DNA of 62,227 nt from Chelativorans intermedius (GCF_025398255.1 NZ_JAODNW010000009.1:1-62227), one strand, 5' to 3'. Numbered from the stretch's first letter, positions 46,733 to 57,120 are shown. The notes: generated by a model not told the origin, from the letters alone. A program made the numbers and translations.

Positions 46733-48133
46733 ATGTTTCTTTCCGTGTTCGATCTGTTCAAGATCGGCATCGGCCCCTCAAGCTCTCACACGATGGGACC
46801 GATGGTGGCGGCCGAGCGTTTTCTGCGTGAGATTGTGCAGGGCGAGTGGCCGCGTCCCGTCGGTGTAGAGGTCGCCCGGCTCTCCGTGAGCCTGCATGGC
46901 TCGCTGGCATTCACCGGTGTGGGCCATGCGACGGATCGGGCGGTGATCCTGGGGTTGCAGGGCTACACGCCGCTGACGGTGGACCCCGACGCTGCGGATG
47001 CGATCATCGAGCGCATCGCGCGGACGAGGCGGTTGAGCCCGCCCGGCCACCCCGAATACCGCTTCGATCCGCAAGCCGATCTCGTCTTCGACCGCAAGGC
47101 GCCGCTGCCCGGCCATGCCAACGGCATGGCCTTCAGCGCCTTCGATGCCGGGGAACGGCTTCTGCTGCGCCGTGTTTACTATTCGGTGGGCGGCGGCTTC
47201 GTGGTATCGGAGGAGGAACTGCAGACCCTCAAGGCCGCCAGCAAGCCGCCCGTGGACACCCGGGTGCCCTTTCCCTTCGCCAATGCCCGTCAGATGCTCG
47301 CCATGGCCGAGGAAAGCGGCCTTTCCATAGCGGACATGAAGCGGGCCAACGAGGAAACGCATCTGGAACGGGCGGAGCTCGATGCCGGGCTGGACCGCAT
47401 CTGGGAGACCATGGCAGCCTGTATCGAGCGGGGCCTGTCGAAGGAGGGCGTGATGCCGGGTGGCCTCAACGTGCGCCGGCGGGCACGCGATCTTCACGAA
47501 AAGCTGGAGGCAGAGTGGCGCCAGAACCGCCCCAACCCGCTTGCCGCCAATGATTGGCTGTCCGTCTACGCCATGGCGGTGAATGAGGAGAACGCCGCCG
47601 GCGGGCGCGTCGTCACCGCGCCCACCAACGGTGCTGCCGGCGTGGTACCGGCGGTGCTGCGCTACTGGCTGCGCTTCCATGTCGATGCCGATCAGAAGGG
47701 CATTCGCGACTTCCTGCTGACGGCTGCCGCCATCGGCGGCATCATAAAGCACAACGCCTCCATCTCCGGTGCCGAGGTGGGCTGCCAGGGGGAGGTGGGG
47801 TCTGCATCGGCGATGGCTGCTGCCGGGCTCGCCGCGGTGATGGGGGGCACGCCCGCACAGGTGGAAAATGCTGCCGAAATCGCGCTCGAACATCACCTCG
47901 GAATGACCTGCGATCCCGTCGCCGGCCTCGTTCAGGTGCCCTGCATCGAGCGCAATGCGCTCGGTGCGGTGAAGGCGGTGACTGCGGCCTCGCTGGCCGT
48001 CAAGGGCGACGGCAAGCACTTCGTCTCTCTCGATGCGGCGGTGGAGACGATGCGCCAGACCGGCCTCGACATGAACGAGCGCTACAAGGAGACGAGCCTC
48101 GGCGGGCTGGCGGTCAACGTGGTGGAGTGCTGA
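46733..48133 (+). CDS. sdaA: L-serine ammonia-lyase (single chain, iron-sulfur)
   Basis: 466 residues. Deaminates L-serine to pyruvate. N-terminal beta domain ([20 protein letters not shown]) and C-terminal alpha domain with the [4Fe-4S] cysteines in [35 protein letters not shown] 46733 with GGAGTGA; 12 residues of open sequence precede it without a site. Preceded by the terminator and two dyads; followed by DUF1489. Confidence 0.95.
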   Translation: MFLSVFDLFKIGIGPSSSHTMGPMVAAERFLREIVQGEWPRPVGVEVARLSVSLHGSLAFTGVGHATDRAVILGLQGYTPLTVDPDAADAIIERIARTRRLSPPGHPEYRFDPQADLVFDRKAPLPGHANGMAFSAFDAGERLLLRRVYYSVGGGFVVSEEELQTLKAASKPPVDTRVPFPFANARQMLAMAEESGLSIADMKRANEETHLERAELDAGLDRIWETMAACIERGLSKEGVMPGGLNVRRRARDLHEKLEAEWRQNRPNPLAANDWLSVYAMAVNEENAAGGRVVTAPTNGAAGVVPAVLRYWLRFHVDADQKGIRDFLLTAAAIGGIIKHNASISGAEVGCQGEVGSASAMAAAGLAAVMGGTPAQVENAAEIALEHHLGMTCDPVAGLVQVPCIERNALGAVKAVTAASLAVKGDGKHFVSLDAAVETMRQTGLDMNERYKETSLGGLAVNVVEC

Positions 48134-48201
48134 GAGCGGTGGTTGTGGATGGCCCAAAGGGGGGCTTTCTTCCGTGACGCCGGCGCCCTAGAAATCCTCC
48201 C

Positions 48202-48636
48202 ATGGCCCTGCATCTCATCAAGCTGTGCGTCGGCTGCGAAAGCCCGGAAGATCTCGAGGCATGGATTGCCATGCGCCTCGAGGAGAAGGCGCGGCGGGGC
48301 GAGCCTGTCGAGCATTTCCACACCACCCGCATGATCCCCCGCAGGATCGACGACCTGCTGGCGGGCGGCTCGCTCTACTGGGTCATCAAGGGCATGGTGC
48401 GCTGCCGGCAGCGGCTGCTCGACATCCGGCCCTTCACCGACGGCGATGGCGTGTCGCGCTGCCATCTGGTGCTGGAGCCGCAGGTGGTGCGCACCCAGTG
48501 GCAGCCCAGGCGGCCCTTCCAGGGGTGGCGCTATCTCAAGCCGCAGGATGCCCCCGCCGACCAGCCGGCCGGCGGAGCAGCCGACGAGCTGCCCGATCAC
48601 ATGCGCCGCGAACTGGTCGAACTTGGCCTCCTGTAG
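48202..48636 (+). CDS. DUF1489 family protein
   Basis: 144 residues, whole-length DUF1489 match: starts MALHLIKLCVGCESPEDLEAW and contains HTTRMIPRRIDDLLAGGSLYWVIKG and FQGWRYLKPQDAP. An alphaproteobacterial family without known function, soluble. 69 bp after sdaA and 48 bp before the VWA gene. Confidence 0.9.
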   Translation: MALHLIKLCVGCESPEDLEAWIAMRLEEKARRGEPVEHFHTTRMIPRRIDDLLAGGSLYWVIKGMVRCRQRLLDIRPFTDGDGVSRCHLVLEPQVVRTQWQPRRPFQGWRYLKPQDAPADQPAGGAADELPDHMRRELVELGLL

Positions 48637-48684
48637 ACGGCGAGGGGCTTGCCAGCCGCCACCGCCCACCACATCTTGTTTCCC

Positions 48685-49422
48685 ATGAACGACAAGAAGA
48701 CGCCTGCCAGAACCGAAGAGAGGGCGGACATCCAGCCGGCCCGCTCGGATCCGCGCGCGGTGGAAGCCTTCGTGCGCCAGGCGCGCGCGCTCGCCCAGAG
48801 CCGCGCAGGAACGGGAAGCGGGCGGCTGATCCTGGCGCTCGACGCCACCATGAGCCGCCAGCCAACCTGGGATCTGGCCTGCGAGATTCAGGCGAAGATG
48901 TTCGACGCCGTGGGCAGGGCAGGGGCGCTCAACGTGCAGCTCGTCTACTATCGTGGCTTCGGCGAGTGTGCGGCCTCGCGTTTCGTCGCCGATACGGCGG
49001 CGCTCAAGCGGCTGATGACGCGCATCGACTGCCGCGGCGGGCGCACCCAGATCGGCAAGGTGCTCTCCCATGCGCTCAAGGAGAACGCGCGCGGCAGGGT
49101 GAATGCGCTGGTCTTCATCGGCGATGCGATGGAGGAGGAGGTGGACACGCTGGCCGACAAGGCCGGTCAGTTGGGCCTCAAGGGCCTGCCGGTGTTCGTC
49201 TTTCAGGAAGGAAGCGACCCGATAGCCACCTCCGCATTCCGCGAGATTGCCAGGCTGTCCAAGGGCGCCTGGTTCCGCTTCGACCGCAATGCCGCCGATA
49301 CGCTTGCCAAGCTGCTTTCCTCGGTTGCCGTCTTCGCCACCGGCGGCCTTGCGGCGCTGGAGGCGCGCGGCCGGCCCGAGGATCGGCTGATGATCGAGCA
49401 CCTGCGTGGCGGGAGGCGATGA
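48685..49422 (+). CDS. VWA-like domain protein
   Basis: 245 residues from ATG 48685 (MNDKKTPARTEE); TTG 48649 would add 12 residues and has a GAGGGGC site rather close. A von Willebrand A fold with the MIDAS pattern DxTxS in LALDATMSRQPTW, a later Thr in RGGRTQIGKVL and Asp in FIGDAMEEE. Soluble, no signal peptide. Its stop overlaps the start of the membrane J-protein by 4 bp, so the pair is made together. VWA pairs with other proteins through metal-bridged contacts; partner unknown, perhaps the J-protein. Confidence 0.8.
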   Translation: MNDKKTPARTEERADIQPARSDPRAVEAFVRQARALAQSRAGTGSGRLILALDATMSRQPTWDLACEIQAKMFDAVGRAGALNVQLVYYRGFGECAASRFVADTAALKRLMTRIDCRGGRTQIGKVLSHALKENARGRVNALVFIGDAMEEEVDTLADKAGQLGLKGLPVFVFQEGSDPIATSAFREIARLSKGAWFRFDRNAADTLAKLLSSVAVFATGGLAALEARGRPEDRLMIEHLRGGRR

Positions 49423-50114
49423 GCGTTCCCCTTCTTGCCTTTGCGCTTCTGCTCATTCTGCTTCTGGCTGCGCTTGCCTTCACGCGGGCAAGCCCGGCCG
49501 GCATTGCAAATGCGCTGCGGCTGGCCGGTCCGCTCGCCCTGGGGATTGCGGGCGTGGTGTTCCTGCTGACCGGGCGGGCGGGCCTTGGCGGCATGCTTCT
49601 TTCAAGTGCGGCCGCTTGGCTCGGCTCCAGCCGTCTGCGGGCCCGGGCGCGGCGCACCCCCGGCCAGCGCTCCGCCGTACGCACGGCAGCCCTTGAAATG
49701 GAACTCGACCACGATACCGGCGCGCTGGAGGGCGTGGTTCTGGTCGGCCGACACGAAGGCCGACGGCTGGCCGGGATGAGCCTTGAGGAGCTCTTGGAAC
49801 TGCGACGGGAGCTGGCGGGCGATGCAGAAAGCCTGCAGCTATTGGAAACGTATCTTGACGGCCGCTTTCCCGTCTGGCGCGAAGGCGCGGATACGGACCA
49901 GGGCCGGGGGCAGGGCAGCACGGGCACTGCGGGCCGCATGACAAAGGAGGAGGCCTACGAGATCCTTGGTCTTCAGCCCGGCGCGAGCGCGGCGGAAATC
50001 CGCAAGGCTCATCGCCGCCTCATGCAGCGCCTGCACCCCGATATGGGCGGCTCGTCTTTTCTTGCCGCGCGTATCAACGAAGCGAGAGACGTACTCCTGT
50101 CCGATCACGGATGA
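49419..50114 (+). CDS. Membrane-anchored J-domain protein
   Basis: 231 residues. Two N-terminal membrane spans (about 3-22 and 34-60), an Arg-rich stretch, a middle charged helical part, and a C-terminal J-domain (about 170-231) with the HPD motif at 206-208 (LHPDMGGSS). J-proteins recruit and stimulate DnaK. This layout (membrane anchor plus C-terminal J-domain) resembles Pam18/TIM14-type proteins. Overlaps the VWA gene (ATGA). Confidence 0.87.
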   Translation: MSVPLLAFALLLILLLAALAFTRASPAGIANALRLAGPLALGIAGVVFLLTGRAGLGGMLLSSAAAWLGSSRLRARARRTPGQRSAVRTAALEMELDHDTGALEGVVLVGRHEGRRLAGMSLEELLELRRELAGDAESLQLLETYLDGRFPVWREGADTDQGRGQGSTGTAGRMTKEEAYEILGLQPGASAAEIRKAHRRLMQRLHPDMGGSSFLAARINEARDVLLSDHG

Positions 50115-50153
50115 ACTCCCCTGGACGCAAAAACTTGCCGTAAGCGGAAGCGA

Positions 50154-51494
50154 TCAGTTCTGCACGGCGTAGCAGGCGACGTTTTTCCTCTTCAGGTCTT
50201 CGCACGCGCTCCAGGCCTCCGCCTTGCCGGAGAAGCCGCCGAAGCGCGCGCGGTAGAAGATCCGCCCATCCTTCTCGAAGACCTCGGTGAACGGCTTTGC
50301 ATCGGCCAGAACCGTGGGCGCGCGCTGGCTCGTCTCGTTCAGAAGGCGCAGCGCGTCGCTCTCGGTGGGCAGGGAGGCGACCTGGATCACCCAGCCCTTC
50401 ACCTCGGTCGACGCCGTCCTCATCGGATCGACGTCGCCTTCCGCCTCCACGCTCACCTGCGGACGCGGCACGGGAGCGGCGGCAAGGGCTGCGCGGGCGG
50501 CCGAGCCTTGCGCCTCCTCCGCATAGGCGATGACGGGAATCTCTTCCGGCCGCTCGGTGGGCACCGGCGCGCTGCGCGGCAGCGCCGCGGCCAGTACGGG
50601 GGCAACACCGCCGCGAGCAATCAGCATGCGGTCGCCGCCCGTCGATGCCTTGGGCAGGGTGCGGTGGATCAGATCGGCCATGTGCGCATCGCGCGAGCGG
50701 GCGGTCTTCCCGCCCATCACCACGGCCACGATGCTCTTTCCGCCGGTCGAGACGGACGAGACCAGATTGAAGCCGGAGGCGCGGATATAGCCCGTCTTGA
50801 TGCCGTCCACGCCCTTCACGCTGCCCAGCAGGTTGTTGTGGGAGGTGATGCGGCGGCCGGCGAAGGTGAAGGATCGGGTGGAAAAATAGTCGTAGTACTG
50901 CGGAAAATGCTCGCGTAGGGCGATTCCCAGCCGCGCCATGTCGCGGGCCGTGGTCTTCTGCGCGCTGTTGGGCAGGCCGTGGGCGTTCCTGAAGGTTGTC
51001 GAGGCCATGCCGAGCTGGCGTGCCTTGCGCGTCATCGTCTCGGCGAACCGTGCCTCGGAGCCACCCAGAAATTCGGCCACCGCCGTGGCAACATCGTTGG
51101 CCGAGCGCGTCACCAGGGCCTTGATGGCCTGCTCGACGGTGATGCTGTGGCCGGCCGGCACGCCAAGCTTGGTCGGCGGTTCGGCGGCGGCGTTGCGCGA
51201 GAAGGGAATGCGCGTGTTCCTGGAGATCCTGCCGCTGTCCATGGCCTCGAAGACGAGGTAGAGGGTCATCATCTTGGTGAGCGAGGCCGGGTAGCGCGGC
51301 GCATCCGCATTGTCCTCATAGAGCACCTTGCCCGTTTTCGCATCGATGACGATGCCGGCATATTTCGGATTGGCAGCGGACGGAGCCGCCGTCAGCATCA
51401 CGGCAGCGGCGAGGGTTGCCGCAACCGCAAAGCCGAAGGAACCGCGAAAGACTCCAAGAAAACCTGCAAGCGTCAGCCGCACGAGCTCACCCAT
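50154..51494 (-). CDS. D-alanyl-D-alanine carboxypeptidase (class A PBP) with SPOR domain
   Basis: 446 residues. Signal peptide/anchor ending about 41. Active-site motifs intact: SLTK (Ser71, Lys74), SAND (131-134), KTG (233-235). After a Pro/Ala linker comes a C-terminal SPOR domain (about 365-446, WVIQVASLPTESDALRLL), which binds denuded glycan at the septum. Trims the fifth D-Ala of peptidoglycan. Starts ATG 51494 with the clpS promoter region upstream on the other strand. Confidence 0.93.
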   Translation of the reverse strand: MGELVRLTLAGFLGVFRGSFGFAVAATLAAAVMLTAAPSAANPKYAGIVIDAKTGKVLYEDNADAPRYPASLTKMMTLYLVFEAMDSGRISRNTRIPFSRNAAAEPPTKLGVPAGHSITVEQAIKALVTRSANDVATAVAEFLGGSEARFAETMTRKARQLGMASTTFRNAHGLPNSAQKTTARDMARLGIALREHFPQYYDYFSTRSFTFAGRRITSHNNLLGSVKGVDGIKTGYIRASGFNLVSSVSTGGKSIVAVVMGGKTARSRDAHMADLIHRTLPKASTGGDRMLIARGGVAPVLAAALPRSAPVPTERPEEIPVIAYAEEAQGSAARAALAAAPVPRPQVSVEAEGDVDPMRTASTEVKGWVIQVASLPTESDALRLLNETSQRAPTVLADAKPFTEVFEKDGRIFYRARFGGFSGKAEAWSACEDLKRKNVACYAVQN

Positions 51495-51809
51495 TCCAGC
51501 CTGTGAAGGACCTCGTTCCGGGGGCGCCCCGCGGGCGACCCATCTGCCCTGACGCTATGGCCGGGGGCGTTACCATTTCGTTTATGGTGTCTTAAATCCT
51601 GCGCGGAATTTTCCAATTCGAAACAAACCCGATGCTTTGCGGCATTTTGCACCGATGGCAAGGCGGTCCGGCGGGGCCGGAACGCCCTCTTTCAAAAAAT
51701 TGACGGCGGCAGGCGTGCAATCCGTATTGTCAGCGCGGGAGAAGGGCTTAAAATCGCCACTGAAGTACCTACATGTCGCCCCTCAAGGGGGGCGAAGAGC
51801 AAGGGACCA
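51495..51809. other. Divergent promoter region of the carboxypeptidase and clpS
   Basis: 315 bases with no gene. It holds a short inverted repeat GAATTTTCCAATTC (51606-51619), a TTGGAA-N16-TAAGAC pair on the minus strand that could serve the carboxypeptidase gene, TTGACG (51701) as a candidate -35 for clpS without a good -10, and the hairpin next described. Confidence 0.4.
51776..51795 (+). other. Hairpin just before the clpS start
   Basis: Stem TCGCCCC / GGGGCGA with loop TCAAGG, ending 15 bases before GTG 51810 and close to the ribosome site. It could mask or regulate clpS translation. Confidence 0.35.
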
Positions 51810-52175
51810 GTGACGATCGGCGAGAGCAAGATGCCAGGCGACGTATTGCGGATGACCCGTGAGAACGGCAACGGCACCGGGCGCGGAACGGCGGTCATTA
51901 CCCGGACCCGGACGAAGACGAAGAAACCGAGCCTCTATCGCGTGCTGCTTCTCAACGACGACTACACGCCGATGGAGTTCGTCGTTCATGTTCTGGAACG
52001 ATTCTTCCAGAAAGACCGGGAGTCCGCCACGACGATCATGCTGCACGTCCACAATCACGGCGTCGGCGAATGCGGCGTCTACACCTACGAAGTGGCCGAG
52101 ACCAAGGTGGCTCAGGTCATGGATTTCGCCCGTCAGCATCAGCATCCGCTGCAATGCGTGATGGAAAAGAAGTGA
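51810..52175 (+). CDS. clpS: ATP-dependent Clp protease adaptor ClpS
   Basis: 121 residues from GTG 51810 (AAGGGACC upstream); ATG 51831 or 51852 are alternatives. ClpS delivers N-end-rule substrates (Leu, Phe, Trp, Tyr) to ClpA. The pocket motifs [13 protein letters not shown] and [23 protein letters not shown] are complete. Rhizobiales often have two ClpS; this is the one in operon with clpA. 7 bp before clpA. Confidence 0.94.
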   Translation: MTIGESKMPGDVLRMTRENGNGTGRGTAVITRTRTKTKKPSLYRVLLLNDDYTPMEFVVHVLERFFQKDRESATTIMLHVHNHGVGECGVYTYEVAETKVAQVMDFARQHQHPLQCVMEKK

Positions 52176-52182
52176 GGTACTA

Positions 52183-54624
52183 ATGCCGGCTTTCTCGCAG
52201 GGCCTGGAACGCGCACTTCACCAGGCGCTGACCTATGCCAACGAACGCCATCACGAATACGCCACGCTGGAGCACCTGCTTCTGGCGCTCATCGACGACA
52301 ACGATGCCGCCGCGGTGATGCGGGCGTGCAATGTCGATCTTGACGAGTTGAGGCGCACCGTCCTCGACTACATAGACACCGAGCTCGACAATCTGATCAC
52401 CGGCTATGACGAGGATTCCAAGCCCACGGCCGGTTTCCAGCGTGTCATCCAGCGCGCCGTCATCCATGTGCAGTCCTCCGGCCGGGAAGAGGTTTCCGGC
52501 GCCAACGTGCTCGTGGCCATTTTCGCCGAGCGCGAGAGCCATGCCGCCTATTTCCTGCAGGAACAGCAGATGACCCGCTACGATGCGGTCAACTACATCA
52601 GCCACGGCATCGCCAAGCGCCCCGGCGCCTCGGAACCGCGCGCCCCGCGCGGCGCCGAGGAGGACCAGGCGGGCGCTACCGGTGCGGAGGCCGAGGAGGG
52701 GGCCAAGAAGAAGCAGCAGCAGGATGCGCTGTCGGCCTACTGCATCAACCTCAACGCCAAGGCGAGGGCGGGGCGCATCGACCCGCTGATCGGCCGCGAA
52801 GCGGAGATCAACCGAACCATCCAGGTTCTGTGCCGCCGCTCCAAGAACAACCCGCTCTATGTGGGCGATCCCGGCGTTGGCAAGACGGCGATTGCGGAGG
52901 GGCTGGCCAAGCGCATCGTCGAGGGCGACGTTCCCGAGGTGCTGCTCGACTCGACCATCTTCGCGCTCGACATGGGCACCCTGCTTGCCGGCACCCGCTA
53001 TCGCGGCGATTTCGAGGAGCGTCTGAAGCAGGTGGTCAAGGAACTGGAGGACTTTCCGGGCGCCATCCTCTTTATCGACGAGATCCACACGGTGATCGGA
53101 GCCGGCGCCACCTCGGGCGGCGCGATGGACGCCTCAAACCTGCTGAAGCCCGCGCTCTCCTCCGGCGCCATTCGTTGTATTGGATCAACGACTTACAAGG
53201 AGTTCCGCCAGTTTTTCGAGAAGGATCGGGCGCTGGTGCGCCGCTTCCAGAAGATCGACGTCAACGAGCCGTCGGTGGAGGACGCCATCGAGATCATGAA
53301 GGGGCTGAAGCCCTATTTCGAGGACTTCCACCGGGTGAAATACACCAATGATGCGGTAAAGGCGGCGGTGGAGCTTTCAGCGCGCTACATCAACGATCGC
53401 AAGCTGCCGGACAAGGCGATCGACGTGATCGACGAGACGGGCGCCTCGCAGAAGCTTCTTCCGGAGTCGAAGCGTCGCAAGACGATCAGCGTCAAGGAGA
53501 TCGAGGCTACCATCGCCACCATGGCGCGGATCCCGCCCAAGACGGTGTCGGCCGATGACGAGAAGGTGCTCTCCGGCCTGGAAGCCGAGTTGAAGCGCGT
53601 GGTCTACGGCCAGGACAAGGCCATCGAGGCGCTGGCCTCTTCCATCAAGCTGGCGCGTGCCGGCCTGCGCGAGCCGGAAAAGCCCATCGGCTCCTATCTC
53701 TTCTCCGGCCCCACGGGCGTGGGCAAGACGGAGGTCGCCCGCCAGCTCGCCGCTTCGCTGGGCGTGGAGCTTCTGCGTTTTGACATGTCGGAATATATGG
53801 AGCGCCACACCGTCTCACGGCTGATCGGTGCGCCTCCGGGCTATGTCGGGTTCGACCAGGGCGGGTTGCTCACCGACGGTGTCGACCAGCATCCCCATTG
53901 CGTGTTGCTGCTCGACGAGATCGAGAAGGCGCATCCCGACCTGTTCAATATCCTTCTGCAGGTCATGGACCATGGCAAGCTGACGGACCACAACGGCAAG
54001 CGCATCGACTTCCGCAACGTCATCCTCATCATGACCACCAATGCGGGAGCGGCCGACATGGCCAAGCCCGCGATCGGCTTCGGCTCGTCGAAGCGCGAGG
54101 GCGACGACATGGAGGCAATCAACCGGCTGTTTACGCCGGAGTTTCGCAATCGGCTCGACGCCATCATTCCGTTCGGTTCGCTGCCTGTTCCGGTCGTGCA
54201 TCAGGTGGTGCAGAAGTTCGTCATGCAGCTTGAGGCGCAGCTCGCCGAGCGTCGCGTCACCTTCGACCTGTCGGAGGAGGCCATCGCCTGGCTTGCCGAG
54301 AAGGGCTACGACGAGCGCATGGGTGCACGCCCGCTGGGCCGCGTGATCCAGGAGCACATCAAGAAGCCGCTCGCCGAGGAGGTTCTGTTCGGCAAGCTGA
54401 AGCGCGGTGGCACCGTGCGGGTCACGCTCGACAGGGAAGCGGACGCGCTGAAGCTCGACGCGATACCGGACGATACCCCGGTCAAGCCGAAACGCGAGGC
54501 CGGATCCTCGCGGAAGGCAAGGCCGGCTGCCGCCAAGAAGGCGAGGCCCAAGGCAAAGCGCCCGCCGGCCACCAAGGAGCCGCCGAAGCGCAGCCTTGTG
54601 CCGCAATTGCCGCGCAAGGACTGA
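52183..54624 (+). CDS. clpA: ATP-dependent Clp protease ATP-binding subunit ClpA
   Basis: 813 residues, longer than E. coli ClpA (758). N domain (1-145), Walker A of the first AAA+ domain GDPGVGKT (228-235), second Walker A GPTGVGKT (509-516), arginine fingers and the ClpP loop IGF ([12 protein letters not shown]). Adds a basic C-terminal tail of about 50 residues rich in Lys, Arg, Ala and Pro. Unfolds proteins and feeds them to ClpP; ClpP is not in the window. Ends before a strong terminator. Confidence 0.96.
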   Translation: MPAFSQGLERALHQALTYANERHHEYATLEHLLLALIDDNDAAAVMRACNVDLDELRRTVLDYIDTELDNLITGYDEDSKPTAGFQRVIQRAVIHVQSSGREEVSGANVLVAIFAERESHAAYFLQEQQMTRYDAVNYISHGIAKRPGASEPRAPRGAEEDQAGATGAEAEEGAKKKQQQDALSAYCINLNAKARAGRIDPLIGREAEINRTIQVLCRRSKNNPLYVGDPGVGKTAIAEGLAKRIVEGDVPEVLLDSTIFALDMGTLLAGTRYRGDFEERLKQVVKELEDFPGAILFIDEIHTVIGAGATSGGAMDASNLLKPALSSGAIRCIGSTTYKEFRQFFEKDRALVRRFQKIDVNEPSVEDAIEIMKGLKPYFEDFHRVKYTNDAVKAAVELSARYINDRKLPDKAIDVIDETGASQKLLPESKRRKTISVKEIEATIATMARIPPKTVSADDEKVLSGLEAELKRVVYGQDKAIEALASSIKLARAGLREPEKPIGSYLFSGPTGVGKTEVARQLAASLGVELLRFDMSEYMERHTVSRLIGAPPGYVGFDQGGLLTDGVDQHPHCVLLLDEIEKAHPDLFNILLQVMDHGKLTDHNGKRIDFRNVILIMTTNAGAADMAKPAIGFGSSKREGDDMEAINRLFTPEFRNRLDAIIPFGSLPVPVVHQVVQKFVMQLEAQLAERRVTFDLSEEAIAWLAEKGYDERMGARPLGRVIQEHIKKPLAEEVLFGKLKRGGTVRVTLDREADALKLDAIPDDTPVKPKREAGSSRKARPAAAKKARPKAKRPPATKEPPKRSLVPQLPRKD

Positions 54625-54643
54625 GGCAGCTTTTCCCGTCATC

Positions 54644-54680
54644 GCGCGCGTGGACCCTCTCAGGTCCCGCGCGCTTTTTT
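54644..54680 (+). terminator. Rho-independent terminator of clpS-clpA
   Basis: Stem GCGCGCG-T-GGACC / GGTCC-CGCGCGC (one bulged T), loop CTCTCA, then TTTTTT (54675-54680). Textbook shape. Confidence 0.92.
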
Positions 54681-54777
54681 ATGAGCGGCTGGCGCAACGT
54701 CACGCCGCACGGTGAACCAAGCGGGACAGCAGCCGCCTGTCGCATGATGATGGCGGTTGTGTTATTCGGCAAAGCCC

Positions 54778-55524
54778 ATGCAGCACGTTGAACTTGCCCG
54801 TTCCGGCCGGGAGGAAAGGCGCGCGGTCTGGTTCCGCCGTGGCGTGCTTGCCGCCTTTTCCATTCCCGGGCTCATACTGGTCAGCGCTTTTGTCGGCTTT
54901 GCAGGGCTTGCGCGCGATGCGGGCCTGACATTGGCGCAGGCGGTGTTCATGACCGGCGTGGTGTGGGCGCTCCCAGGCAAGGTGGTGCTGGTGGGGGCCA
55001 TCCTTTCGGGAAACGGTCTGCCCGCAGCGGCCCTTGCCGTGGCCTTGTCTTCGGTGCGGCTGGCGCCGATGGTGGTTGCGCTGACGCCGGAGATGCGCAC
55101 GCCCAGAACGCCGGCCTGGGTGCTCTACGCGCTGTCTCACTTCGTCGCTGTCACTTCCTGGGTATTGGCGATGCAGCAGTTCCGCCATGTGCCGCGGTCC
55201 ATGCGCACGACCTATTATGCCGGTCTGGGCGCCACGCTGGTGCTGGTCAATATGGGGGTGGTGGCGGTGGTGTTTGCCATTGCAGGCCGTCTGCCTCCGG
55301 CCGTTTCGGCCGCACTTTTCTTCCTAACGCCAATGTATTTCCTTACCTCCCTGTGGGGTTCGGCGCGTGAGCGTGCGGGACAGGTGGCGATGGTGCTGGG
55401 CCTTGTTCTCGGCCCCGTCTTCCACCTGCTCCTGCCCGAGTTCGACCTTCTGGCGGCGGGCCTGGTGGCCGGTCTGGCGGCCTTCGCCATTCACCTGTCG
55501 GCGGCGCGGAGGGGCGGGGTATGA
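54778..55524 (+). CDS. azlC: AzlC family branched-chain amino acid exporter, large subunit
   Basis: 248 residues from ATG 54778 (MQHVELARSG). Five to seven membrane spans, AzlC signature area GFAGLARDAGLTLAQAVFMT. AzlC with AzlD exports branched-chain amino acids (and azaleucine) in Bacillus; homologues export related compounds. Overlaps azlD by 4 bp. Confidence 0.9.
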   Translation: MQHVELARSGREERRAVWFRRGVLAAFSIPGLILVSAFVGFAGLARDAGLTLAQAVFMTGVVWALPGKVVLVGAILSGNGLPAAALAVALSSVRLAPMVVALTPEMRTPRTPAWVLYALSHFVAVTSWVLAMQQFRHVPRSMRTTYYAGLGATLVLVNMGVVAVVFAIAGRLPPAVSAALFFLTPMYFLTSLWGSARERAGQVAMVLGLVLGPVFHLLLPEFDLLAAGLVAGLAAFAIHLSAARRGGV

Positions 55525-55868
55525 CCTTCACGGCAATCGACGCATGGTGGTGGCCCTATTTGTTCATCCTCGTCGCCGGCTGGCTGGCAACGGACTTCTG
55601 GCGCTTTCTGGGGGTTTATCTCGGCGGGAGGATCTCGGAGGATTCGCAGCTTATCGTGCTCGTGCGCTGCATCGCCACGGCGCTGGTGGCCGCCGTGATC
55701 GCCAATCTGGTGCTCTTTCCCAGTGGCGCGCTTGCCGCAACGCCGCCGCTCCTGCGCGCTGCAGCGGGGCTGACGGGATTTGCGGCCTATCTGGCGTCCG
55801 GCAAGAGCGTTCCCGTCGGGATCGTCGCAGGCGAGGCGGTGTTGGGGGCAGGGCTGCTTCTCGCGTAG
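55521..55868 (+). CDS. azlD: AzlD family small subunit
   Basis: 115 residues with three or four membrane spans (WWPYLFILVAGWLATDFWRFLG, CIATALVAAVIANLVLF, GLTGFAAYLASG). Typical partner of AzlC, overlapping it by 4 bp. Also overlaps nothing downstream; 7 bp before the convergent ligase gene end. Confidence 0.88.
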   Translation: MTFTAIDAWWWPYLFILVAGWLATDFWRFLGVYLGGRISEDSQLIVLVRCIATALVAAVIANLVLFPSGALAATPPLLRAAAGLTGFAAYLASGKSVPVGIVAGEAVLGAGLLLA

Positions 55869-55875
55869 AAGCGAC

Positions 55876-57120
55876 TTACTGAGGCTCGCGAAGCCCGGCG
55901 CGTCGGCGCTTCTCCAGCATCGATTCGCCGCTTGCCAGATAGGTGCCGACGATCAGGAAGACCATGAAGACGGTGTCGATGATGTCATGGCCCAGCACGA
56001 TGTTGACACTGCCGCTGACGCCATAGGTGACAACCAGCGTGAGCAGCAGCATGGCACCGAAACGCGCATTTTCGTCTGATGCCGCGCGCAGGTTTCGCAA
56101 CGCCATCCAGGTGGCGAGAAGGAATACCGCGATCACCGCGCCACCCCCGAGAATGCCCGACTCGACGAGCAAGGTCAGAAAGCCATTGTGGAAATGCGTG
56201 AAGCTGCGGCCGATTCCGAAGTTCTCCGCAAGGTTCTCGCGGATGATCGCGCGCGTGTTCTGCGGTCCGTTGCCGAGGAGGGGGCGGGCGAGAAAATGCC
56301 GGGCACCGATCTCCCACATGGCGAGGCGCAGGCCGGTGGAGCTGTTGTAGTCGCCCTGTTCTGAAAGCACGGTCCAATCCGCTTCGAGCTGCTTGAACCT
56401 GTCGATCAGGACGCCCGAGGCGGCAATGGCGATCATGAGAAAGGCTGCCGCGGCATAGATCAGCGAGCCGCGAAAAATCTGCTGCAGGCGGCGGCGGAAG
56501 ACGATCAGGTTGACCACCAGCAGCACGGCCATCGCCACCCATACCGAGCGCGACTCCGACAGAAGCACCGCAAGCACGCTCGCCGCATACCCGCCAAACA
56601 GCGCCGCCCTCCAGCGGGTCTCCTGAATCAGCGCCGCCGACAGGCACACGGCGCCAGCCATGCAGGAAACAAGCGCAAAGACCAGCGCATTCCCCGCGCC
56701 GCCCTCCGGGCGCGTGTGAAGCACGAAATGCTCCACCAGGGCAAACAGCGCAGCGCCGTAGCTGGCGGCCATGCTGCCGAAAATCGCGGCCTCGCGTACC
56801 GCTGATTTCTCGGAAATGCTCCAGACCGAATAGGAAAAGGGGAAAAGCAGAAAGGTTGCCAGCGGGATGATGCGGCCGATCGTATCCGTGCTCGGCCCGT
56901 TGATCAGATAGGACAGCAGCGTCGCGCCGGCATAGAGATAGAGAAGCAGGGCGATGTTGCGCATGTCGCGGTCATCGCTCAGCCGCTGGCGACGCGTGGC
57001 AACCTCGAAGGTGCACCACAATGCCCCTCCGTGCCACAGGAAGCTGACAAGAGAGCCCGCGATGGGCGACACCGAGAAGCAGGCGAAAGTGAAGAGCCTG
57101 TTGACGGCGGGATATTTCAT
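55876..57120 (-). CDS. O-antigen ligase / polymerase family membrane protein (Wzy_C)
   Basis: 414 residues with about ten to twelve membrane spans and a large periplasmic loop (about 240-310) holding SSTGLRLAMWEIGARHFLARPLLGNGPQ and FTHFHNGFL, the WaaL/Wzy_C hallmark. Either a WaaL-type ligase attaching O-antigen to lipid A-core or a polymerase; the two cannot be split by eye. No other LPS genes lie nearby. ATG 57120 overlaps the HIT gene stop by 4 bp. Confidence 0.88.
   Translation of the reverse strand: MKYPAVNRLFTFACFSVSPIAGSLVSFLWHGGALWCTFEVATRRQRLSDDRDMRNIALLLYLYAGATLLSYLINGPSTDTIGRIIPLATFLLFPFSYSVWSISEKSAVREAAIFGSMAASYGAALFALVEHFVLHTRPEGGAGNALVFALVSCMAGAVCLSAALIQETRWRAALFGGYAASVLAVLLSESRSVWVAMAVLLVVNLIVFRRRLQQIFRGSLIYAAAAFLMIAIAASGVLIDRFKQLEADWTVLSEQGDYNSSTGLRLAMWEIGARHFLARPLLGNGPQNTRAIIRENLAENFGIGRSFTHFHNGFLTLLVESGILGGGAVIAVFLLATWMALRNLRAASDENARFGAMLLLTLVVTYGVSGSVNIVLGHDIIDTVFMVFLIVGTYLASGESMLEKRRRAGLREPQ

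Noticed and set aside
51473-51661. Short minus-strand open frame between the carboxypeptidase and clpS
   Set aside because: Overlaps the carboxypeptidase start on the same strand, has no ribosome site and no protein-like pattern.
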